Translations under genes and position numbers: made by a program | Notes under the pieces: model-generated | Databases searched by the model: none | Told to the model about the DNA's origin: nothing | The model's input: the letters and a program-made list of their open reading frames with translations, nothing else | Assembly: GCA_947482555.1 (NCBI GenBank) | Contig: CANKKB010000004.1 | Span: 1 to 34,908, forward strand | Direction: 5' to 3' | From: Burkholderiaceae bacterium | GTDB lineage: Bacteria > Pseudomonadota > Gammaproteobacteria > Burkholderiales > Burkholderiaceae | Length of the DNA: 34,908 bases | In this document: positions 26,090 through 33,495 of the stretch, one piece after another | Position numbering within the stretch: position 1 is the first letter of the stretch | Layout of the letters: every line of letters starts with the position of its first letter

Positions 26090-28644
26090 TGCTGTTTTAT
26101 TGGCTACTTTCATCTGCCTTTAAGGCGCAGCCGGGTCGTTGGTTTATAGCGGGTCTTGCAGTAGCTTTGGGTATTACACTTGCCGTCGCAATTCATACCG
26201 TAAATCGTTCAGCGCTAAGCGAGTTTAGTCGTGCCTTAGATCTAGTCAATGGCCAGGCATCTGCCCAAATCGTGATGCCTACCGGTGAATTCTCAGATCA
26301 GCTATACGACCAAATTGTTGCGCAACAAACTGAGCTAGGAATCCGCGCAGTCAGCCCAGTTTTAGAACGCAATACCGCACAAATTCGTGTTCTCGGAATT
26401 GATATTTTTCAGGCAGCCCGAGTATCACCTTCTCTGGTGCCTTTAGTTTCTGAAAATCAAGATCAAGATCAAGATCAAGATCAAGGATTATTTTCAGATG
26501 ATGCTATCTTTTTATCAGCCGCTGCCTTACAAAAGTTGCAATTATCAGTAGGCGACTCCTTGGCACTGGATTACGAAGGGAAGACCGTTCGATTTAAGAT
26601 TGCTGGTACGGTACCGGGCGCGATTGGTCAAGTTATTGCTGTGATGGACTTGGGTTTACTACAGTGGCGCCTTGGAGGCGTTGGTCGGATTAGCCGGCTA
26701 GATGTGCAACTTCTGAATGACAAAGGAATCGAGGAGGTAGCTAAGGCTGTTCAGAACCTCAATCTGGACCTACGTTTAATTAGTGCGCAAGAGCGCGATC
26801 GCCGTGCCTCCAATTTGTCGCGCGCATATCGTGTTAACTTAAATGTTTTAGCGCTCGTTGCCCTTTTTGCAGGCGCTTTTTTGGTCTTTACGACCATCAG
26901 TTTTTCGGTTCTGCGCCAACAATCCCAACTAGCACTTCTGAGTATTTTGGGTGCAAGTCTTCGCTGGATATTTTCATTGGTGCTTGCGCAAGCTGCTGTC
27001 ATCGCTGCTTTAGGAGGTCTGCTAGGTATTGGTCTGGGTCTTACTTTGGCCTTTGTTTTACTGAATATACTTGGCGGTGATTTAGGGGGAGGCTATTTCT
27101 CTGGCGCAGTGCCTCCCTTAGAAATTGATTACGTCGCACTTCTGGGCTTTTGGATCCTTGCTATTGCGGTGGGTTTATTGGCTGCGTATTTTCCAGCAAA
27201 AACTGCCACATCAAAACGCCCCACCGAGCTATTAAGATCTGGCTCTACTGAGCAGGTCTTGCGACCTGTAATGCATCATCGTGTTGCTCTTATTTTCAGC
27301 GTTGCCAGCCTAGTCTTAGCATTTATCCCCGCCATTAATGATCTTCCCCTCGCTGCATACGCTTCAATTGCATGTTTATTATTTGCAGGCTTAGCGCTTA
27401 TTCCATGGTTAGTTCAGCATTGCTTTTCAGCACTCGCTAATAGTTTGTCGCGCTGGCAAAAGCAGCCATCGTCTCTCATTTTTGCAATCTGGCGCTTAGC
27501 TCAAGCACCAGCTAGCGCTGCAGGATTAATTGCAGGTGTAGTTGCTGCTCTTGCCCTTACTGTAGCCATGGTGGTGATGGTTGCTAGTTTTCGAGACTCG
27601 ATGACCCAATGGCTTGACCAAGTATTGCCAGCAGATTTATATGCAAACTTTAAACAGTTAAAGCAAGACAATGAGTTTCTCAAAAACCCCAATCTATTAA
27701 AACGTATGGCGCAAGTTCCAGGTATTGAACGATATGAATTAAGCGTGCAACGTAAGATTCTGTTTCAGTCCGATCGACCCGAGGTCACTTTAATTGCTCG
27801 ACCAATCCAACAGGCTCGTGCAGCAGAAGCTCTACCCTTAATTGGTTCAGTCCATCCCCAAAACTCAACACCAAATCAGCCTGCCTTGCCAGTAGCCTAC
27901 GTATCTGAGGCGATGGTGGATTTATATGATTGGCGTCCCGGTGAAATTCATACCTTACCAGCCTTTAATGGGCAGCAGAACGCCCAAAAAGTCTGGATTG
28001 GAGGCATTTTTCGGGACTATGGTCGACAGCACGGTGCGCTAATCATCGATCTTGCTGCATACCAAAATATGAGTGGCGATCAACAGTATTCGGGTATCGC
28101 GATCTGGCTAGTCAATCAAGCAGATCCAACCACAGTACTTAATGCACTGCGTGTTGCAATTCCCCAGTTTCGTGATCAGGATTTTATTAATCGCAGTAGC
28201 CTACGAGCTCTCTCTTTGACGATTTTTGATCGTAGTTTTGCCTTGACTTATGCTCTAGAAGTCGCCGCTCTTTTAGTGGCACTGTTTGCAGTAGCGACAG
28301 GCTTTGCAGGTCAAGCATTGCTTCGACAGAAAGAATATGCCTTGGTGCATTACTTAGGCCAAACTAGCGCTCAACGCACAAGCTGGATTAGCGCCGAGTC
28401 AGGCCTTTTATTAGGATTAGCAGTTATTTGGGGAGCAATCTTAGGTTTATTAATGAGTCAGATATTAATCCACCGCGTTAACCCACAATCCTTTCATTGG
28501 ACAATGGACACAAGCGTGCCATATCTTGCACTAATTACACTCATGCTGGTCTTGGTTGGCTCAGGGATAGTAGCAGCCTTATGGGCTTCAAAGCGCAATT
28601 TAAATCGAGTAAATTTAATCACTGCATTACGAGAGGAGTGGTAA
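26089..28644 (+). CDS. FtsX-like ABC permease
   Basis: 851 aa, multi-TM FtsX/MacB-type; overlaps ATPase stop (TAATG). Confidence 0.93.
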   Translation: MLFYWLLSSAFKAQPGRWFIAGLAVALGITLAVAIHTVNRSALSEFSRALDLVNGQASAQIVMPTGEFSDQLYDQIVAQQTELGIRAVSPVLERNTAQIRVLGIDIFQAARVSPSLVPLVSENQDQDQDQDQGLFSDDAIFLSAAALQKLQLSVGDSLALDYEGKTVRFKIAGTVPGAIGQVIAVMDLGLLQWRLGGVGRISRLDVQLLNDKGIEEVAKAVQNLNLDLRLISAQERDRRASNLSRAYRVNLNVLALVALFAGAFLVFTTISFSVLRQQSQLALLSILGASLRWIFSLVLAQAAVIAALGGLLGIGLGLTLAFVLLNILGGDLGGGYFSGAVPPLEIDYVALLGFWILAIAVGLLAAYFPAKTATSKRPTELLRSGSTEQVLRPVMHHRVALIFSVASLVLAFIPAINDLPLAAYASIACLLFAGLALIPWLVQHCFSALANSLSRWQKQPSSLIFAIWRLAQAPASAAGLIAGVVAALALTVAMVVMVASFRDSMTQWLDQVLPADLYANFKQLKQDNEFLKNPNLLKRMAQVPGIERYELSVQRKILFQSDRPEVTLIARPIQQARAAEALPLIGSVHPQNSTPNQPALPVAYVSEAMVDLYDWRPGEIHTLPAFNGQQNAQKVWIGGIFRDYGRQHGALIIDLAAYQNMSGDQQYSGIAIWLVNQADPTTVLNALRVAIPQFRDQDFINRSSLRALSLTIFDRSFALTYALEVAALLVALFAVATGFAGQALLRQKEYALVHYLGQTSAQRTSWISAESGLLLGLAVIWGAILGLLMSQILIHRVNPQSFHWTMDTSVPYLALITLMLVLVGSGIVAALWASKRNLNRVNLITALREEW
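26456..26485 (+). repeat. Hexanucleotide tandem repeat (ATCAAG)x5 within the permease gene
   Basis: Encodes DQ repeats (NQDQDQDQDQG). Confidence 0.95.
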
Positions 28645-29753
28645 TGTACCAGTGTAATCGCCGATATTTTATGCAAGCACTACTCTTGTCAAACGCCCTC
28701 CCAGTTTCTCAATGGGCAAATTCTGCTTCAGTTGTCTATCCACCTGTTCGTTCCAGAGTGTTGGTATTCCCGAAAGATTATGGAGCACACCCAGAGTTTA
28801 GAACTGAGTGGTGGTATCTCACTGGCTGGCTTGGCTCAGGAGAAAATGTGATGGGATTTCAGATTACTTTCTTTCGCAGTCGTACTCAACATTCATCCGA
28901 TAACCCAAGTCGTTTTGCACCTACTCAACTCCTATTTGCACATGCCGCGTTAGCTATACCAGCAGAAGGTAAATTACGATATGCTGATGTTGCGGGACGA
29001 GTTGGGACTGCAGGCGCCACTTTCAATACCGCCGATACAAAATTATATTTAGCTAATTGGACGATGGAGAGAACTGATAATGATCGTTATCAGTTTTATA
29101 TACCAGCAGATACCTTTACGATACGTCTGGAAGCAATTCCCTCACAGGGTCCAGTTTTAAGGGGAGATCGGGGTTATTCTGCTAAAGGTCCGAGCCCAGA
29201 ACTCGCTAGCTATTATTACAGCCGTCCTCAGCTAGATGTCACAGCCCAAATTGAGATTAAAGAAAAATCGTTAAAAGCCAAGCAAGGCGATCTCATTAAG
29301 TACTCTGGAGTTGGCTGGTTAGATCATGAATGGTCGAGTAGCTTACTGATGCCTGGTGCAGTTGGATGGGATTGGATTGGAATCAATCTTCTCAATGGCG
29401 ATAGCATCATGGCCTTTCGGATAAGAGATCAGGCAGGTAAGACCTTGTTTAGTGAATGGGATCGACGTGATCAAAAAGGTCGAATCCTAGAGCGCCACTC
29501 AAGTGCTATTTGGGAAGCAGTAGGCCAATGGCGTTCGCCGCGATCTCTTGCAAATTATCCAAAAGGCTTTTTAATTCGAGTGGGCAATCAAGAGCTTCGA
29601 TTACAAACCCTGATAGAAGATCAAGAGGTAGATGCTCGCGCTAGTACGGGTGGGTTTTACTACGAAGGTGCGGTAGAAATGAGTCAGAATCAAGTTGTTA
29701 TTGGCCGTGGCTATCTTGAGCTAACTGGATATAGTCAAGCAGTGAAGTTATGA
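28644..29753 (+). CDS. Lipocalin-like AttH/CrtC-family protein, possible Tat signal
   Basis: FPKDYGAHPEFRTEWWYLTGWL...GVGWLDHEWSSSLL; N-terminal NRRYFMQALLL; start corrected to the ATG overlapping the permease stop. Confidence 0.88.
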   Translation: MYQCNRRYFMQALLLSNALPVSQWANSASVVYPPVRSRVLVFPKDYGAHPEFRTEWWYLTGWLGSGENVMGFQITFFRSRTQHSSDNPSRFAPTQLLFAHAALAIPAEGKLRYADVAGRVGTAGATFNTADTKLYLANWTMERTDNDRYQFYIPADTFTIRLEAIPSQGPVLRGDRGYSAKGPSPELASYYYSRPQLDVTAQIEIKEKSLKAKQGDLIKYSGVGWLDHEWSSSLLMPGAVGWDWIGINLLNGDSIMAFRIRDQAGKTLFSEWDRRDQKGRILERHSSAIWEAVGQWRSPRSLANYPKGFLIRVGNQELRLQTLIEDQEVDARASTGGFYYEGAVEMSQNQVVIGRGYLELTGYSQAVKL

Positions 29754-29798
29754 CAACTATCATGCTGCAACCAATGGTGAAGACTGAAAAGAAAGTAA

Positions 29799-30515
29799 AT
29801 GAACATTATTAGGATTATTAGCTTATTTACTTTATTGCTTGCTACTCATCTCACGCTGGCACAGCAGACTGCCACGCCAGGTTATATCTCGGTCCCAGCC
29901 AGCGCTGATGGCATCGGCAAGCGCTATATGGATCGTGAAATCTCAGGGGTGATGGGCTGGCAAGGTGCTGCATGGCTTGAGCGGGAGCAGAGGGAGCGCG
30001 AAGAACGTACGGATTTGTTACTAGATGCATTGGCTTTGCAACCAGGTATGGTTGTTGCTGACATTGGCGCCGGTACTGGCTACCTATCTCGTCGCATGGC
30101 ACCGCTTGTGATGCCAGGCGGAAAAATCATAGCGCTTGATTTACAGCCTGAAATGGTAAATTTTCTCCAGACTGGAATGAAACGTTTAGGGCTTTCGCAG
30201 ATCGAAGTAAAGCTGGGCACGGTCAACAATATTAAATTATCTAAAAACTCAATCGATATGGCCATTATGGTCGACGTATACCATGAACTATCCTACCCCT
30301 ATGAGGTAATGATTAGCATCATGCAAGCTCTCAAACCCCGTGGTCGCATCGTCTTCGTAGAATATAAAGCAGAAGATGCGCGCATACCAATTAAGTCCCT
30401 ACATAAAATGAGTGAGGCACAAATTAAGCGGGAAGCAGGTATTTTTGCCCTGGAATGGGAGCGGACTGTGAGTACACTACCATGGCAACATGTTGTAGTG
30501 TTCCGTAAACGATAA
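29799..30515 (+). CDS. SAM-dependent methyltransferase-fold protein with predicted signal peptide
   Basis: MNIIRIISLFTLLLATHLTLAQQ leader; VVADIGAGTGYLSRRMAP, IALDLQPEM. Confidence 0.88.
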   Translation: MNIIRIISLFTLLLATHLTLAQQTATPGYISVPASADGIGKRYMDREISGVMGWQGAAWLEREQREREERTDLLLDALALQPGMVVADIGAGTGYLSRRMAPLVMPGGKIIALDLQPEMVNFLQTGMKRLGLSQIEVKLGTVNNIKLSKNSIDMAIMVDVYHELSYPYEVMISIMQALKPRGRIVFVEYKAEDARIPIKSLHKMSEAQIKREAGIFALEWERTVSTLPWQHVVVFRKR

Positions 30516-30563
30516 TATTTACGACCTACCCTTACAGTCGCTACACCTTCTAAACATCGCTGC

Positions 30564-30677
30564 TTAATTTGACCAGAGATCAGCTAACCATCGTTTTAAT
30601 TCTTGAAACATAAGCACCAAGCCAACAAAGACTAGTAGAACGATAAATGCTGCAATTAATGATAAAGAATTATTCAT
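30564..30677 (-). CDS. Small single-TM protein, 37 aa
   Basis: MNNSLSLIAAFIVLLVFVGLVLMFQELKRWLADLWSN; below track cutoff. Confidence 0.5.
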   Translation of the reverse strand: MNNSLSLIAAFIVLLVFVGLVLMFQELKRWLADLWSN

Positions 30678-30697
30678 TAAGCTAAAAAGCTTTCGAA

Positions 30698-31174
30698 TTA
30701 ATTCTTTTTCATATTAAAAATATCAATTGAATCAACAGCATGAATCATGCCATTCGTAGCAATAATATTTTCGATTTTAATGCTCACCTGATTTACGCTC
30801 CGGCCACTCAAGTTAGATTCAATTAATAGATCATCGCCAGCCACGGAGGAATAGTGAGAATTATGAATTTTAGTTGAGGCAAACTCTGGAACAATAAAAT
30901 GATCAATGAAGTCGTTTAATTCCTCTGGATTAGATTCAAGTGACTGAAGATACTCCGGGGAGACTCTACTGAATGCAGTATCAGTTGGTATAAAAAGCGT
31001 AAAAAATCCACCGTTATCAAGCAACCTAAGCCATTCTGATTTTTTAATCAATTTTGTCCAGATTTTAAAAATTCCAGAGCTAATTGCGGTATCAATTAGC
31101 CCACATAAAACACAGCCTTCATAATGCTCATAGGTGCTCGTACTCATCTTTGGAACCTTATTGTTTTGCTGCAA
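30698..31174 (-). CDS. Fasciclin (FAS1) domain protein
   Basis: GGFFTLFIPTDTAFSRVSPEYLQSL...NIIATNGMIHAVDSI. Confidence 0.9.
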   Translation of the reverse strand: MQQNNKVPKMSTSTYEHYEGCVLCGLIDTAISSGIFKIWTKLIKKSEWLRLLDNGGFFTLFIPTDTAFSRVSPEYLQSLESNPEELNDFIDHFIVPEFASTKIHNSHYSSVAGDDLLIESNLSGRSVNQVSIKIENIIATNGMIHAVDSIDIFNMKKN

Positions 31175-31244
31175 ATCCAGTTAGAAATACATGGGTTTAA
31201 AGTGGTAAGGGAATACCCTTAATTAATATACGCTTTTTGGCGCA

Positions 31245-31308
31245 AAGCTGTGGAGAGGTGTAATTCCCCTATTAATAGAGTTGCTTTACCAATTGAACTG
31301 AGTTTCTC
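31245..31308 (-). pseudogene. Possible degenerate tRNA (D-arm clear; anticodon arm loosely tRNA-Asn-like)
   Basis: Minus strand: ACTCAGTTCAATTGGTAAAGCAACTCTATTAATAGGGG resembles GCTCAGTTGGTAGAGC..ACTGTTAAT. Confidence 0.4.
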
Positions 31309-31313
31309 AATTC

Positions 31314-31380
31314 TAGTGAGGGTTTACTTTACTGGTGGGCCCAAGAGGACTTGAACCTAGTTCTAGGGAATTGAATGGTA
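31314..31380 (-). repeat. tRNA-3'-derived repeat with flank, copy E
   Basis: CTAGTGAGGGTTTACTTTACTGGTGGGCCCA vs copy A CTAGTAAGGGTTTATTTTACTGGTGGGCCCA: 29/31; then AGAGGACTTGAACCT. Confidence 0.7.
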
Positions 31381-31389
31381 CCCGCTTTT

Positions 31390-32043
31390 CTAGGTCGGTA
31401 AATGCCCCGTCTTCACAAAGATAGTGCAGCCCTCTTTACTAAAGGGTTGATGCTGACTCAGATGAGGACTTCTTATCCATGATCCGGCTGGGTAACGGCC
31501 ATGCTCATCCTCAAATACCCCATCAATCACAAAGATCTCTTCTCCTCCGTAATGCCGATGTGGATTAAAGTACGTTTGCGGCGCCCATCGAACTAAAGTA
31601 GACCCGCTTCCCTGCTGCATGAGAGGCATAACATTTAGGCCTGGGACCATACCTTGATGCCAAGGAGCTGTTTTTGTATCAATTACTTCGCGCTCCACTT
31701 GATCTGGGCCAAGATGCCGCAACTTCACAAAGAGGGTGCAGCCAGATTCACTAAATGGTGTATGGGCAGAGCCTGGAGGATTCATGATGTAGGTACCAGC
31801 AGGATAATTACCGATTTCATCACTAAATATCCCGTCTAAAACGAATATTTCCTCACCATACTCATGGGTATGCACTTGAAACTTCGATCCTGGTTGGTAG
31901 CGAACAATAGAAGTTGCCTTTGCCACCTCATCCCCCAGACGCTCAAGCATTCGCCGCTCTACCCCTAATTCAGGGCTCTTAATCCACGGCAAATCATGAT
32001 GGTTCATCACGACCTTCTGACTGTAATCAGCATTGATATTCAT
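31390..32043 (-). CDS. ChrR-like double cupin protein
   Basis: Two tandem cupin repeats: HTHEYGEEIFVLDGIFSDEIGNYPAGTYIMNPPGSAH and HRHYGGEEIFVIDGVFEDEHGRYPAGSWIRSPHLSQH. Confidence 0.9.
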   Translation of the reverse strand: MNINADYSQKVVMNHHDLPWIKSPELGVERRMLERLGDEVAKATSIVRYQPGSKFQVHTHEYGEEIFVLDGIFSDEIGNYPAGTYIMNPPGSAHTPFSESGCTLFVKLRHLGPDQVEREVIDTKTAPWHQGMVPGLNVMPLMQQGSGSTLVRWAPQTYFNPHRHYGGEEIFVIDGVFEDEHGRYPAGSWIRSPHLSQHQPFSKEGCTIFVKTGHLPT

Positions 32044-32190
32044 TTATTCAGTTGGGCTAGTTAAACAGATAACAAGCATATCAAGGAAATTACATATGCG
32101 CTAAAAAAAATACCAACTCTAGAATTAAGTGGCTCTCAAGTACAGCAGATACTAATTAGTATTTTTAGTTTATTAATCTTACAATGGATT

Positions 32191-33063
32191 ATGGAAAATA
32201 AAAAAGTTTCAACCGTAAAAACATTTTTTGATGGGCCCACCTCTACTTTTACGCATGTGGTATTTGAAAAGGTGGGGAGTCATTGCGCAATTATCGATTC
32301 AGTGCTTAATTATGATCCCAAGTCGGGAAGAACAAGTACTGAATCAGCGGATGAGGTAATTGAGTTTATTCAACAACAAAAACTACAAGTTGATTGGATT
32401 TTAGAAACGCACGCTCATGCAGACCATCTTTCGGCAGGCCCATATATCAAAAAGCATCTTGGCGGAAAACTAGCAATTGGCAAGCATATTCAAGAAGTTC
32501 AAACAGTTTTCAAAAGTATTTTTCACTTAGAGGATACTTTCAAAACTGACGGCTCTCAATTTGACTTTCTGATTGAGGCAGATGAAGAGTTGCCTTTAGG
32601 TAATCTCAAGATTAAATGCCTATTTGTACCAGGACATACTCCTGCATGCGTGGCTTATGCAATAGAAGATGCTATTTTCATCGGCGACACGATGTTCATG
32701 CCTGATGTTGGTACGGCTAGATGTGATTTTCCTGGTGGTAATGCAAAAGTTTTATATCAATCGGCAAAGAGAATATTAAGCTTTCCAAATGAAACGAAGC
32801 TGTATATGTGCCATGACTATCCCCCAAATGAGCGAGAAGCAGCTTACATAACAACTGTTCTTGATGAGCGTCAACATAATATTCATATTCATGATGGCGT
32901 TTCAGAGGAAGACTTTGTAAGAATGAGAATGGCAAGAGATGTAACACTAGAAATGCCCGCGTTAATTTTGCCAGCCGTACAAATAAATATTCGTGCAGGA
33001 GAATTTCCTCCTAAGGAAGCTAATGGAGTTTCTTATCTAAAGATTCCGTTAAATTATTTATAA
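32191..33063 (+). CDS. MBL-fold metallo-hydrolase (persulfide dioxygenase/Blh-like)
   Basis: THAHADHLSAGPYIKKHLG...VPGHTPACVAYAIEDAIFIGDTMFMPDVGTARCDFPGG. Confidence 0.92.
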   Translation: MENKKVSTVKTFFDGPTSTFTHVVFEKVGSHCAIIDSVLNYDPKSGRTSTESADEVIEFIQQQKLQVDWILETHAHADHLSAGPYIKKHLGGKLAIGKHIQEVQTVFKSIFHLEDTFKTDGSQFDFLIEADEELPLGNLKIKCLFVPGHTPACVAYAIEDAIFIGDTMFMPDVGTARCDFPGGNAKVLYQSAKRILSFPNETKLYMCHDYPPNEREAAYITTVLDERQHNIHIHDGVSEEDFVRMRMARDVTLEMPALILPAVQINIRAGEFPPKEANGVSYLKIPLNYL

Positions 33064-33171
33064 AGTTCTCTTAAATTAGTCAAAAGCAAACCTCACAAGC
33101 GGTAGCTAAAGTAATTCTTTCGACTTAGGTAGGAACCAAACTTTGCTCTGGAGGGCTTTTTTATTTCTTGC

Positions 33172-33495
33172 TTAAGTAGATGTTTTGGCTATAAAGAACA
33201 CTTTCGGAACTGGTGTACACCAAACCACCCCATCACCCATCTGCCCTGTCTGACAAATCGATACAATTCGATCCATTAGTATTTCAGCAATTTCATCATT
33301 ACAAATAATTTCAATTCGTACTTTTGCAGAGTAATCTGTGAGCTCATCTTTAATATTGGCTTTACTGGTCTTCGATGGCGCACTACAACCCTCTACCTTA
33401 GTAACTGTCATTCCTGGAAATCCAGGCGATTCTATCAAAGCCGTTCTTAGAGCGGCTAACTTATTTGGACGAATGACTGCTTTGACTTCCATCAT
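33172..33495 (-). CDS. PII-like regulatory protein (metal-transport-associated PII group)
   Basis: KAVIRPNKLAALRTALIESPGFPGMTVTKVEG...VRIEIICNDEIAEILMDRIVSICQTGQMGDGVVW; overlaps RND gene. Confidence 0.88.
   Translation of the reverse strand: MMEVKAVIRPNKLAALRTALIESPGFPGMTVTKVEGCSAPSKTSKANIKDELTDYSAKVRIEIICNDEIAEILMDRIVSICQTGQMGDGVVWCTPVPKVFFIAKTST

Noticed and set aside
28497-28643. N-terminal 49-aa extension of the AttH-like ORF in the track
   Set aside because: Lies inside the permease CDS; the ATG at 28644 with stop-start overlap and signal peptide is the better start.
26751-28676. Antisense ORFs of 60-83 aa in the permease gene
   Set aside because: Low-complexity shadows of a clear FtsX-like CDS.
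29851-30265. Antisense ORFs opposite the methyltransferase
   Set aside because: Complementary-frame artefacts; host gene has clear motifs.
32107-32121. AATACCAACTCTAG, reverse complement of sequence beside repeat copy C
   Set aside because: A shared 14-mer can occur by chance in 35 kb and there is no adjacent tRNA-like core.
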